Under the pieces are notes generated by a model, which saw only the letters and a list, made by a program, of their open reading frames with translations, did no database searches and was not told where the DNA came from. A stretch of DNA of 64,000 nt from Diphasiastrum complanatum (lineage: Eukaryota > Streptophyta > Lycopodiopsida > Lycopodiales > Lycopodiaceae): contig CM055102.1 of assembly GCA_029204225.1 (NCBI GenBank), positions 33,392,585-33,456,584 on the forward strand. The letters run 5' to 3'. Below, in pieces: positions 9,967 through 20,015 of this stretch. A program made the translations under genes and the position numbers. Within the stretch, counting starts at the first letter, position 1; the number at the start of each line of letters is the position of its first letter.

Positions 9967-12628
9967 CTCCCTCTTCAACATTGGATGCTAGTTTCAACAT
10001 AGTCTTTGAGCACATTCCAAGATTAGATCTATGCATTAAATATAGGTCCTTTCCCAATGGTTTGGTGAAGATATCAGCCACACACTCCTTTGAAGAGACA
10101 TGTTGAAGCTCCACCTCTTTGGCAATGACTTGATCTCTCACAAAATGGTGAGCAATCTCAATGTGCTTGCTCCTTGCATGAAAAACAGGATTGCTTGCCA
10201 AGCTTTGGGCTGAAAGGTTATCACAAAGTATGATTGGAGTCTTCTCTGGTTCCAGCAAGTGAAGATCCAATAACATCCTCTTGATCCAAAGAATCTCCTT
10301 GGTGCATGTTGTTAATGCCTTGTACTCGGCTTCGGTGGAAGATAGAGAGATAGTTGGTTGCTTCTTTGATAGCCATGAGACCACTCCATCTCCAAGATAG
10401 ATTGCAAAGGCACTTGTTGACTTCCTATCCATTTGATCACCTGCAAAATCTGAATCTGAAAATCCACAAAGGTTAGGTGTAGTACCTCCATACAAGATGC
10501 CAAAATCTCTAGATCCCGAGATGTATCTAAGTACTCTCTTTCCTAGCTTCCAATGAGCCTCACTAGGATCTTGCATAAATTGACTTAGTTTCCCAACCAC
10601 AAAGCTTAGATCAGGTCTTGTGATGGCTAACCATATAAGAGATCCTATTAGCTTTCTATAGAGAGTAATGTCCTTGAAGGATCTTTCATTACTTCTTGTA
10701 GTTAGCTTTACATTTGATTCCATAGGAGTAGAAACAACTTTACAATCTTCCATATGAAACCTTTTTAGAATAGAGTTAACATACTTTTCTTGACATATGA
10801 ATGTAGATTTAGAAGTTCTAATAATCTCTATTCCTAAGATATAATGAAGTTTACCAAGATCTTGAATTTCAAACTCTCTTTTGAGTGCCATCTTGATTTC
10901 ATCTATATCTAGATTGTTACCACCACTTAAGATAATGTCATCAACATAGATCAAAAGTAAAGTGATATCATTTTCATTCAATCTAAAGTAGAGAGAATGA
11001 TCATACTCACTCATAACAAAGTTTTGAGAAAGTAAGAAGGAATTGAGCTTAGCATACCAACTCCTTGGTGCTTGCTTTAGCCCATACAAACTCTTTTGGA
11101 GATAGCACACATGATTAGGCTCATCATGTGAAACATAGCCCTCGGGTTGCTCCATGTAAATATCTTCTTCAAGATCACCATTCAAGAAGGCATTAGTAAC
11201 ATCCATTTGCCACATATCCCAATCATAAAGAGTTGCAAGAGAGATTAGGATTCGAATAGTTACCATCTTTGCCACGGGTGCAAAGGTCTCATCATAGTCA
11301 ATACCATATTCTTGAGCATACCCCTTTGCCACCAACCTTGCCTTGTACTTGTTGATTGATCCATCTTGATTTGTCTTGATCTTGAAGATCCACTTACAAC
11401 CAATTGCCTTCTTGTCCTTTGGAAGCTTTACCAACCTCCATGTGTTGCTTTTGATGAGTGCTTGATGCTCATGATCCATGGCTTGGATCCATTCCTTCTT
11501 TTGAATTGCTTCACCTACACAAGTTGGTTCATCAAAAGAGGTAAGAAAAGCAAAGTTAGAGTTGTCCACCACTTGCTTTCCTTTTTCATCATAGGTTAGC
11601 CTTGATGGCTTAGCCCTTTGCCTTTGAGTCTTCCTTGAAGTTTGCTTTGGAGTGGCATCTCCATCTTCATCCAAGACATCTTGCACATCATGATGATTAG
11701 TAGGCACATCAACATCAACATCAACAACATTGGAAACATTCTCTTCATGAAAGATGACATCCCTACTTATGACAACTTTCTTTGTAGAAGGAATGTACAC
11801 TTTGTAAGCCTTGCTTACTTCACTATAGCCAACAAACACACCCTTCTTTGATGAAGGATCTTCTTTAGTTCTATCATCAAGTGTGATATTGACAAAACAT
11901 GTACATCCAAAGATCCTACAATGCTTGACACTCGGCCTTCTACCATAAAGAACCTCATGAGGAGTTTTACCATCCAAGGAAGCACTTGTCCATCTATTAC
12001 ATAGATAGTTAGCACATGCTAAAGCTTCCCCCCAAAAAGACTTAGCAAGATTAGCATGTAGTCTCATTGCCTTGGCACATTCACAAAGGGTTCTATTCTT
12101 CCTCTCGGCCACTCCATTCTGTTGTGGAGTCCTAGGACTAGACATCTCCCTCTTAATCCCATGTGCTATACAAAAGTCTTTGAACCTATTTGAGGTGTAT
12201 TCCCCTCCATTATCAGATCTTAAGCATTTGATCTTTGTATTGAATTGGTTTTCCATTTCATTCTTGAACTTGACAAATGCAGCAAACACTTCATCCTTAC
12301 TTTTAAGAAGATAGATCCAAGTATACCTACTAAAGTCATCAATGAAAGTTGCATACATCTTTGCCCCACCATTGCTAGTTGTACTAGAAGAATGAATATC
12401 AGAATGCACAAGTTGAAAAGCTTCTTTAGATCTAGAAGTAGATCTAGAATAAGCAAGTCTATGAGATTTGGACAAGGCACAATGTTCACAAACACTATTG
12501 TTTGCAACAAGACTTTTAGGGAGACCAAGAACAAGCTCTTTCTTTGCCATTACCTCCAAAGATTTGAAGTTGGGATGGCCCAACCTCTTGTGCCAAACTT
12601 CTTGGTTTGTCAATTGCTCCCTAGCCAT
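9962..12628 (-). CDS. Copia F pol: integrase, reverse transcriptase, RNase H
   Basis: 888 codons without a stop. In order: GAG-pre-integrase and HHCC zinc site (HKRLGHPN near residue 14 and CEHC near 48), integrase DDE core (first Asp near 76, SDNGGEY near 138, Glu in NGVAERKNRTL near 174), the integrase C-terminal region (KKVVISRDVIFHEE), RT (N-part CKWIFKIKTNQDGSINKYKA, catalytic YVDD near 563, SLYGLKQAPRSWY) and RNase H (FSDSDFAGD, SSTEAEY, SKHIEIAHHF). The stop codon TGA lies in the first bases of the 3' LTR, so the frame runs across the polypurine tract. The frame is offset by one base from gag-protease upstream, with only 13 bp between them. Confidence 0.95.
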   Translation of the reverse strand: MAREQLTNQEVWHKRLGHPNFKSLEVMAKKELVLGLPKSLVANNSVCEHCALSKSHRLAYSRSTSRSKEAFQLVHSDIHSSSTTSNGGAKMYATFIDDFSRYTWIYLLKSKDEVFAAFVKFKNEMENQFNTKIKCLRSDNGGEYTSNRFKDFCIAHGIKREMSSPRTPQQNGVAERKNRTLCECAKAMRLHANLAKSFWGEALACANYLCNRWTSASLDGKTPHEVLYGRRPSVKHCRIFGCTCFVNITLDDRTKEDPSSKKGVFVGYSEVSKAYKVYIPSTKKVVISRDVIFHEENVSNVVDVDVDVPTNHHDVQDVLDEDGDATPKQTSRKTQRQRAKPSRLTYDEKGKQVVDNSNFAFLTSFDEPTCVGEAIQKKEWIQAMDHEHQALIKSNTWRLVKLPKDKKAIGCKWIFKIKTNQDGSINKYKARLVAKGYAQEYGIDYDETFAPVAKMVTIRILISLATLYDWDMWQMDVTNAFLNGDLEEDIYMEQPEGYVSHDEPNHVCYLQKSLYGLKQAPRSWYAKLNSFLLSQNFVMSEYDHSLYFRLNENDITLLLIYVDDIILSGGNNLDIDEIKMALKREFEIQDLGKLHYILGIEIIRTSKSTFICQEKYVNSILKRFHMEDCKVVSTPMESNVKLTTRSNERSFKDITLYRKLIGSLIWLAITRPDLSFVVGKLSQFMQDPSEAHWKLGKRVLRYISGSRDFGILYGGTTPNLCGFSDSDFAGDQMDRKSTSAFAIYLGDGVVSWLSKKQPTISLSSTEAEYKALTTCTKEILWIKRMLLDLHLLEPEKTPIILCDNLSAQSLASNPVFHARSKHIEIAHHFVRDQVIAKEVELQHVSSKECVADIFTKPLGKDLYLMHRSNLGMCSKTMLKLASNVEEGV
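9967..9980 (-). other. Polypurine tract of Copia F
   Basis: CTCCCTCTTCAACA on the plus strand is a purine-rich TGTTGAAGAGGGAG on the minus strand, directly abutting the 3' LTR. This is the site where plus-strand DNA synthesis is primed. Confidence 0.85.
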
Positions 12629-12641
12629 ACATCCTTCATGA

Positions 12642-13913
12642 TTAGATCACACATGCATCAAGCTTGAAAAGTTTACCATGCCTCCTACCTTGAGCAATCA
12701 AGGATCCACATTTACTTATCAAACATGCATCTCCAATGAACTCCACATCAAGTCCTTTGTCAATCATTTGACTTACACTAAGCAAATTCTTAGTGATTGA
12801 AGGAATGTACAAGACATTTTCAAGATTTGCTTTCCTATTTGTTGAAAGGGAAATAGGAATAGTGCCTATGCCTTTGATGTCACATTGACCATCATTTGCA
12901 GTGTAGATGATGTTACCTTCTCCCTCATAAGACAATAAGGATGTAAAGTATTCCTTATGTCTTGTCATGTGAGATGAGGCTCCACTATCAATCCACCAAG
13001 GATCATTATCATCTATGTTGGCTAACAAACTTGAAGTCATAACAAGTGATTCACATGTGTTATGTTCTTCCTCATCTATTGTAAGATTTCCTTGCCTCTC
13101 TCCTTGCTCTCTTTTCTTCTTATAACATTCATTTGCAAAATGACCTTTTATCCCACAATAAAAGCACTTGAACTTTGACTTATTGTTCTTAGTAGAAGAG
13201 GAAGAGGAAGAGTGATCATCATGATCAAAGTTACCACCTTTAGACCATTTCCCTTTGCCTTTACCTTTGCCCTTGAATTTGCCTTTTGTGAAGAAAGCCT
13301 CTTCACCTCCACCTTGCAAGGATGCACCATCAAGCTTTGATTGCAACCTATGTTCTTCAGCCAATAAGATTTCTTGCAAGTCAACCACACTTGGCAAGAC
13401 TCTTTGAATGGCAAAACTTTGCACAAGGTTAGCATGTTCATTTAGCAAACCATTCAACATAACTTGGACTATTTCACCATCTTTTATGTTCTCATCAATG
13501 CATGCTAAATCATCACTTAGGGACTTAACTCTCAAGATAAATGCATGAGCACTTTCACCCTCTCTTTGCCTACTAGAAAATATTTGTCTCCTTAGGGTCA
13601 ATACCCTAGATGTGGACTTTGATTCAAAGAGCTTCTTTAAGGCATTCCATGCCTCACTTGCACTTTGACACTTTCCAACTTCCTTGAGAAGTTCATTTGT
13701 AACATTCATTTTAATGATATGAAGAGCCCTTTTGGCCTTCTTATCAAACCTTTGTTGCTCTTGAAGTGTGAGAGGTCTCTCTTCAATTTCTGCAACTATG
13801 TCCATGAGTTCATTCAACTCAAGTAAGGACTCCATCCTCACTTTCCAAGTAGAGTAGTTTGATGAACTCAACCTTTCACTAGACTCTAGCATGATCCCAC
13901 CATTGGAAGCCAT
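12642..13913 (-). CDS. Copia F gag-protease
   Basis: 423 codons starting MASNGGIMLESSERLSSSNY. Residues 1-200 are the UBN2-type capsid region. A K/G-rich stretch follows, then a CCHC zinc knuckle near residue 247 (CFYCGIKGHFANEC) that binds RNA, and the aspartic protease site DSGASSHMT near residue 307. The frame ends with TAA shortly after the protease, where the pol frame takes over with a one-base offset. Translation of pol then needs a frameshift or a mutation has split one frame. The start is the first ATG after the leader and matches that of Copia G. Confidence 0.95.
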   Translation of the reverse strand: MASNGGIMLESSERLSSSNYSTWKVRMESLLELNELMDIVAEIEERPLTLQEQQRFDKKAKRALHIIKMNVTNELLKEVGKCQSASEAWNALKKLFESKSTSRVLTLRRQIFSSRQREGESAHAFILRVKSLSDDLACIDENIKDGEIVQVMLNGLLNEHANLVQSFAIQRVLPSVVDLQEILLAEEHRLQSKLDGASLQGGGEEAFFTKGKFKGKGKGKGKWSKGGNFDHDDHSSSSSSTKNNKSKFKCFYCGIKGHFANECYKKKREQGERQGNLTIDEEEHNTCESLVMTSSLLANIDDNDPWWIDSGASSHMTRHKEYFTSLLSYEGEGNIIYTANDGQCDIKGIGTIPISLSTNRKANLENVLYIPSITKNLLSVSQMIDKGLDVEFIGDACLISKCGSLIAQGRRHGKLFKLDACVI

Positions 13914-15073
13914 GATTCTAATGTTTCTTCAACTTTTAGGTTTTGTCCTAAAGCACTTAGCACTCACTTTTCTCTCAACAAATGATAGATAAAGAGATCT
14001 ATGAAGATTTAGGACCCTAAAACACTTCTATCTTGAACCTAGATGGTTTCCAAGCATAGAAAGGAAGATTGAAACACATGCAACACTTTGCACACACTAA
14101 GAATGGATTACAAAATCAAACCAACCTGAACACACTCTTGCTTAAGCTCTCAAACTTTCCAGCAAGTGACCAAATCAAGTTATGGTGTGAAGAGTTACTT
14201 GCATTCTTAGAAAATACCCAAAACTAGGATGCCAAGATTACCTAGTAATGAACAAACTTGATCAACATATGATCAACACACTAAGATATTGATTCAACCT
14301 GTAAAACCACATGTAAACCACACTTCTAAAAGTTTATAAACTCCAGCAAGTGATAAATACAAGATTTAGAGGTGAATGAATGAGCACACTTAGTGAATCA
14401 CAAGACTAGCTTCACTATCTTGTCAAATCTTGGTGTTTAGATGTAGATCTAAGATCACTTCACATGAGAATGTTCCTCAACCTGTTAAGAACCTGAAAAC
14501 ACACTTGCATAATGGTTAACACCTTCCAGCAAATGCTCCAATCAAATTACATAAGGAGAGTTACTTACATGCTCAACAAAGTACACCAAAATTTATGCCA
14601 AAATTGATGACAATCTTTACAATATGCTCTTCACAATGGAGCTTACAATATGTTCACCCAAAAAAGGGGATCTTTCATCCAAATGGGAGCTTTGCTCAGC
14701 CTTTAGGAGAATTACAACTCACTCAAAAGAGCATTTGTCATCCACTTAAGGAGAAGTTTCATCCACTTAAGGAGAGTGTTCATCCAAGAATGGAGATTGT
14801 CAACAATAGGATTGAAAAGAACATTGTTAGTATTGAATATGCACAAGCCTCACAATCACAAATGATTAGGTGTTATGATCTGATCCAAAATAGTTTCTTT
14901 TCAGCCTCTGATCTTCAATAGACCTGAAATATGCTTTTGATCCACAAGTTCAACTCACAAAACAAAGGTTAGTAAGATTTGATCAACAAAGCAATGCAAA
15001 ATCATGCTAGAACTTGATCAAACATCCAAATATCACCAAAAATGGAATACTTACTGTAAATAGAAGCCAACCA
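13914..15073 (-). other. Untranslated leader of Copia F with diverged internal repeats
   Basis: About 1.16 kb between the primer site and gag with no sense-strand coding frame. It contains three diverged repeats about 180 bp apart (near 14125, 14300 and 14480), each with AACCTG, then CCAGCAAGTG or CCAGCAAATG. It also holds a short tandem motif CATCCACTTAAGGAG at 14740-14790. The long leader may hold packaging or dimerisation signals, which is an inference. An antisense 108-codon frame at 14595-14921 spans the repeats and is not called. Confidence 0.75.
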
Positions 15074-15085
15074 GCTCTGATACCA
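15074..15085 (-). other. Primer binding site of Copia F
   Basis: GCTCTGATACCA on the plus strand is TGGTATCAGAGC on the minus strand, immediately adjacent to the 5' LTR. It is complementary to the 3' end of initiator Met tRNA, which primes minus-strand DNA synthesis. Confidence 0.95.
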
Positions 15086-15740
15086 TGTGAAAAATACAGA
15101 TCCTAAGTGGATCTAAACTCCAAGATCATTGGCTTGAATGCTTGCACTCCAAACTACATAAGCTAGGAATTGGCAACACATTCTATGCTACCTAGAATGC
15201 AAAGAACTTGATCAAAAAGCATTTATCACAAATGGAAACTTCCATAAACATCAAGTGCGGCCCAAAATAGCATTATACAGTCCATAATACATCAGCCTAT
15301 CACTTTTGGAAAGCACCTAAGATCATACACAATAGCTTGAAGACAATACACACAACAATGCTCTCAATGGAGGAAGAAACAATGACAATGATCTATTGAT
15401 CTCAATGAAGCATACAAAAGGTTTCTCCAACCTGTTCTCCACGACTTCCCTACTATTTATGGATGAGGAAGATGACTCTCTCTCCTCTCTCTAGAAGGTA
15501 CTTGACCCTAGATATTCCCTATATAGGAAAAATAGCTAAAAATGGCTTATATGACCAAAATACATCAAAATGGTCTCATTTTGAAGGGTATGAAGTTTGA
15601 CACTTCATCATACTGAAAAAATACAGTAAATAAAAACATTGTGGCCTGGTTCACACGTGCAAAACTCCAGAACCAAAACTATCTACAATTTTAGCCAATT
15701 TAGGTCTCAAACTAGCTAGGAAATGTTGACAATTTTCACA
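15086..15740 (-). repeat. 5' LTR of Copia F
   Basis: 655 bp, a partner of 9312-9966, and the promoter-bearing copy for minus-strand transcription. CTATATAGG (about 15519-15527) could be part of a TATA element on either strand. That is a guess from sequence only. Confidence 0.96.
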
Positions 15741-16013
15741 TCTCTCACATCATATAGTGAGCTCAGGATGTCCCAAACTTCTTTCGGAGTTTTAGCTTCA
15801 GTTATGTGGCCAATTTGAGTATCTGATATATTGAGGATAATAAGCCCATAAGCTTTACCATCCTTTGATTTCCATTTTGAGTCTTCTGTGTCATCTTCAT
15901 ATTTCACTTCGATACTTGTAACAACATCAGGTCTTCATCTTAAATTTCCATAAATGATAATTAGAACCATTCAGCTTGTCTGCGATAAGACTGGCTTTAC
16001 TTTGAGAATTCAT
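15741..16013 (-). pseudogene. Gag of older Copia element D, interrupted by F
   Basis: The minus strand begins at an ATG (16011-16013) with MNSQSKASLIADKLNGSNYH, a classic plant Copia gag start. Stops and a frame change follow, then KEVWDILSSLYDVRD near 15741-15800. The reading resumes on the other side of F, at 9311 downward, as VTTKLHL. This is what a TCTCT-flanked insertion into a gag codon run should leave. A decayed primer site (CTCTGATACAGA) lies at 16082-16093. Confidence 0.8.
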
Positions 16014-16146
16014 CTGGAGCTTTAGTTTGACGACATTAAGAGAGATATTGTGTTGTGCTACAATTGATACAGAAATAAATTCTCTGATACAGAAACAAAT
16101 TGATTCGCACTGAAGAATAATTTAATATCGCGAAAGATGTCAAATC

Positions 16147-16305
16147 AGGTATCACTATTTAAGAGAGAAAGTGCAAAGTAAGGAGGTATCATTAGTCTAC
16201 TGCATGACATAATTAATGGTAGCATATTACTTTACAAAGGCTCTATCAAAGGAGCACCATCTCAAATTAAAAAACATGTTGAATTTAAAAATCAAAAGTT
16301 TTTAA
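16147..16305 (+). pseudogene. RNase H tail of Copia element E
   Basis: A plus-strand frame reads RYHYLREKVQSKEVSLVYC, then one TAA (16210-16212), then FTKALSKEHHLKLKNMLNLK to a stop at 16303-16305. This matches the C-terminal end of Copia RNase H (KHIE...YHFVRE... and ...DIFTKAL...). Everything upstream is lost at the junction with element D near 16095-16145. It is followed by a polypurine tract and LTR in the expected order. Confidence 0.85.
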
Positions 16306-16312
16306 GATCCAC

Positions 16313-17008
16313 ATTAAGGGAGAGTGTTGGAATTTGATGCTCAGCCTCAAATCCATTCATTAATGAGCATCTTGAAAAACCAAAAATAGAAGGCTCGAAT
16401 TCTTGAACAGAAGATCGAGAAAATCAAAATCGAACTTCTAGAATTTTTCGAGACCGTATCGACTCGAAAAATCCTATATTTTTTTATATCCAAAATCAGA
16501 ATTTCTCGATATGATATCGACTCCGAAACTCCGTAATTTTTCGAGTCATTGTATATTTTTTGAAACATGTAAATTTTGATATTGTCAGTCTAAAATCCAG
16601 TTTAAAATCCAACCCAATGACTTCACGTTGATGGTTGTAATAACTGCAATAAAACGATTGTTGTAGATATTTTTGTAGTATATCAATTCTAGAATCTTCA
16701 TCAAAAAACTTCTTCGAATAATTCTTAATCTGATCAATCTTTTGTAGCAAGCGTTATCATGCTCAATGACTGTAAATTGAAGTTATCACTTCAAGCATTG
16801 TACTCACTGTATGATACTAATCAGAATGCAAATTCTTAGTCTCACTACTGTATCATTCATTTGAGCATTTGTCTGAATCATTCAATTTGAATATTCTGCT
16901 ACTATCTGTTGTGCATCTGATCCTACACACAAAGCTCACTCCTAGCTTCCGCTAACAATACCACCGATTTCCAACACATCTTAGAGGTTTTCCCTAGTGG
17001 TGTTTACA
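16313..17008 (+). mobile_element. Polypurine tract and LTR of element E
   Basis: ATTAAGGGAGAG (16313-16324) precedes a 684-bp LTR (16325-17008) with ends TGTTGG...GTTTACA. It follows the RNase H tail of E, so it acts as that element's 3' LTR. It is also directly followed by a primer site, so it looks like the 5' LTR of a second element. No second copy of this LTR was seen in the window. Confidence 0.8.
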
Positions 17009-17009
17009 T

Positions 17010-17021
17010 TGGTATCAGAGC
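17010..17021 (+). other. Primer binding site after the E-type LTR
   Basis: TGGTATCAGAGC starts two bases after the LTR end and matches the initiator Met tRNA primer site. About 150 bp further on, the sequence is interrupted by the CACTA terminus at 17172. The short reading after an ATG (MEANSTWD) soon stops and cannot be confirmed as gag. Confidence 0.85.
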
Positions 17022-17171
17022 TTGGCTAAGATGAGGTCTTGGATAAGAATGGAGGCAAACTCTACATGGGATTAGAAAGTGAAGACTTGGATATGCGGAT
17101 AGGACTCATATTTTATATGAGTTGCTTAAGAAGGGAGCTATGTATAGGGTGACTATTAAGCGTTATAAAGC

Positions 17172-19430
17172 CACTACAAGAGGACGAGCGATTTTCAAGG
17201 GTCATCTCGTGCACCTTTTTTATCTTTTGGCCCGGTCAAGTGCTCCCAAATCGTGCTCCCGACATTCTTGAATATGTGCATCGGGTCCAAAGGATGGTTT
17301 ATCAGCAATTGCCCCCAATATGGAAGTTCATGAAATATTAATAACCTCTTTATGCCAGGAAGGAGTTGTCCTAGATCTTGATTGGATCTCCCAATTTGAA
17401 GCCAATCACTTGCCTACAATATTAAGAAACAAGCACACACATTTAATTGGCCCAAATTTAATATGTATTGTACCTTCATGAGTGGGGACGTTGACCAACA
17501 AGCCTATCACGCATAGGGTGATCGGGTGGAAGGTATCGAGTGTGGCCCTCATAAACCATCTTTCATAGATGTTATGAGTGACGTGCTTGCAAATACTCGC
17601 CACAAACGGGACATGCATTGTAGCCACTAGTTTGGAGCCCTACATTGTGACAAAACAACCAACTTAATTGTGAGTCTAATGTTCAAATTGAAAGAAAATT
17701 TGTGAATACACATAAAATTTAATATAATACCATGAATCCAACCAATAGCAAGGATATCTCACATGAACATTTCCCATATCTAGGAAAGTCGTTCATCTTC
17801 CACATCAAGATCCCCTTTACCACGTAATCTCTTTGTCTCAGTGGTCTTGATATATCGCTCACTTGAACTCCTTGCCATAGAATCTTTAGCTCATCTATCA
17901 AGGGAGCCATATACACATCCATAATTTTTGCCTTGTATTTTCTCGGGATAAGAAGGGCAAGTATTAGGTGCCCCTTCTTGATACTTAGCCAAGGGGGGAT
18001 GTTGTAATTTACAAGGACAACCAGCCAAGTGGACCATGATGTGGAGTGCAAATTGAATGGATTCACACCATCCATCACCAACCCCAAATGCAAATGGTGA
18101 GGCTCATCCCTAAAATCATGCCAAGTAGCATCCACGTGCTTCCATGCTGGACAATTGAAAGGGAACCTCATAGTATCGTCCGATGAACGATTGTTAAAAT
18201 GCCATGTCATTAGCTCCGCGATGGAATTACACTTAAACATGTGGCGTATCCTGGGTATGATGGGAAAATGTCTTACCACCTTGGTGAATATGGTCGCTCC
18301 TTGTAAATCCTGCCTGTAGCGGTATTCCCCATAGCGTGGACACGTGCTTGCCTCCCCCATTGGGACATAAATGAATACTCTTGTAATCCATGCCGACCAC
18401 AAATAACATTTTCTTGGCTTCTTGTCAAGACGCCACCATGGTGTTATTTGAAAACAATATTTTTCTGAGCAAATTGCAAAAAAATATTTATGTAACTAGT
18501 TATATATAGTTTCTCACAACGCATGAAAAAATAAAATGAGATGTGATCAATTTATCTATACCACATACGAAGCTAGCAAGCTTATCCAAACAACTCTGTG
18601 ACGCTCGCCACCCATACTTAGTTTGCAAGTTCAAAAGTAACAAACATGATCGCAACTTTGACATTTGTCCACCCACGTACAAAGGAGTGGATGCCAAGCC
18701 ACGCATCATCTCTTATTCCCTTGTCAATGTGGCCTCAGGTGGGTTCACGAAGAATGCATCTATCATGTCATCCATGTCCCCCTCGTGATCATGCGTTGTG
18801 AATGGCACATCCTCGTGTATTGTGTCTCCTTGGGACATATCTTCGTGCAAGTCCATGGGTGCATGCGAGGAAAGTGGTGGCTATCATGCGCTTGCATGTT
18901 TGAATCTTGTGGATTGCATCGCAACATCTGGTTGAATTCTCCGATAGTTATGTGAATGCGAGTCATCATCCTACACAACACAAGTGAAAAAAGAGTCAAG
19001 AAGAATAGAATATTCTATCCAATCGTGAAGACAACCAAATACATACATGATAAGAGTGCATGCAATCATGTTTTTTAGCAATACGAAGCGCTTTGATCAG
19101 AATTCACCAAAGAATCGACTTCGGGCTGCACAAATGATGAACCTCTCTCAATTTGTCCATACATGCGAACGTGTGATATAGTAGTACGTCACTCTCGTCG
19201 CAGTGCACATCGTGTACATGGGCATGGTATTCTTTGGTACAGCCAGGCCTCTGATCCGATATGTGATGGTCTTGCCTCATCATCCAAAGGAGAAGAGCAT
19301 TGAACTTGCCATTTGCATCGCTGCACCTTGACGGTTGACAATGGATCAAAGACAAAATTAGAGATGATCAGCAACACATGTGACAAGCAAATTGAATACA
19401 CTGAGAAAAATACAAGACATGTTTATAATT
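17172..19430 (-). mobile_element. CACTA (En/Spm) transposon, 3' end and transposase
   Basis: CACTACAAGAGGACGAGCGA at 17172 is a canonical CACTA-type terminal inverted repeat end. The 3 bp before it (AGC) would be the target duplication. A TNP2-type transposase lies inside on the minus strand, so 17172 is the 3' end. The opposite terminus (...TCTTGTAGTG) was not found up to 22.4 kb, so the element is truncated or interrupted. 19430 is only where recognisable sequence ends. Confidence 0.8.
17406..19401 (-). pseudogene. Decayed TNP2 transposase
   Basis: Minus-strand pieces in order: an N-terminal transposase-associated region with IPCPCTRCALRRE (19189-19401) and parts at 19104-19355; a spacer with weak frames at 18500-18999; then 227 codons (17719-18402) with HLGLVMDGVNPFNLHSTSWS, VLVNYNIPPWLSIKKGHLIL and LLWKM-like MWKMNDFPRYGK, all typical of Transposase_21; and a further piece at 17406-17627 with HNIYERWFMRATLDTFHP. 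Frames are separated by stops and possible introns. The DDE-type enzyme would cut and paste CACTA elements, but this copy appears dead. Confidence 0.8.
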
Positions 19431-19504
19431 AGTAATTTTGAGTCTAGTGCAACTAGTCTCTTGAATTTTCTTTTACAAAAATATTCCTTCTACACTAATG
19501 TCAC

Positions 19505-20015
19505 TTTTTATCATCTAGTCACCATATGTCATTGGCAAAGTATGTCATGATATCTCACAATAGGAAAATAATGTTACGCCCACATTGTTAGAAGTCACTC
19601 ATAAATATGCTGGCAATTCCACACATCTCGATGTATAAATTCAAGATAGGTCTAAATCCCTCTTTGTTTGCGACAAGGCCAACTTTAGTATTGTGATATC
19701 CATGCTTATGTGTTTCATTACATGGCTAGCCTCTTCAGTACTCACAAACTAATAAAAACAACAGGGATTTGCATAATCTTTGATAACAACCGGCAATCGT
19801 TGATAATTAAGTGATGTTAGAATGTAGCATTTTTGAGTTGATTTTAGCATTTAGTGAAATTCTTGGAATAGACCTCGGAAAATACCATGGAATACCGAAT
19901 CTAATTTCGTCCGGACCTCGGAACAGACCTTGGAATACCAAAGTTAATTTGAGGGGTATACCGACGCTCAAACAGATTCTTGCTGATTTTGAAATTGCTG
20001 ACTGGCATTCCTGTG
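19505..20015 (+). repeat. Dispersed repeat, copy 1 (inverted copy at 34281-34740)
   Basis: Sequence from GTCATTGGCAAAGTATGTC through GAGGGGTATACCGACGCTC to TTGAAATTGCTGAC recurs in reverse complement at 34281-34740 with many scattered differences. It has no coding capacity. It includes several direct copies of a GGAATACC/CCTCGGA-type motif. The class is not recognised. It may be the end of a larger unnamed element. Confidence 0.7.

Larger units (their letters stand above)
9312..15740 (-). mobile_element. Nearly intact Ty1/copia retrotransposon F
   Basis: A complete minus-strand element of 6429 bp. It has two 655-bp LTRs (9312-9966 and 15086-15740) bounded by TG...CA, a 5-bp target duplication TCTCT (9307-9311 and 15741-15745), a primer site next to the right LTR, and a polypurine tract next to the left LTR. 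By my reading the LTRs differ at only two sites (9660/15434 and 9909/15683), so insertion was recent. Gag-protease and integrase-RT-RNase H are in two long frames with all catalytic motifs. It interrupts the gag of an older Copia element (D). Confidence 0.97.

Noticed and set aside
14595-14921. 108-codon plus-strand frame with repeated HPLKE motifs
   Set aside because: Antisense to the Copia F leader; the protein repeats come from the DNA tandem motif.
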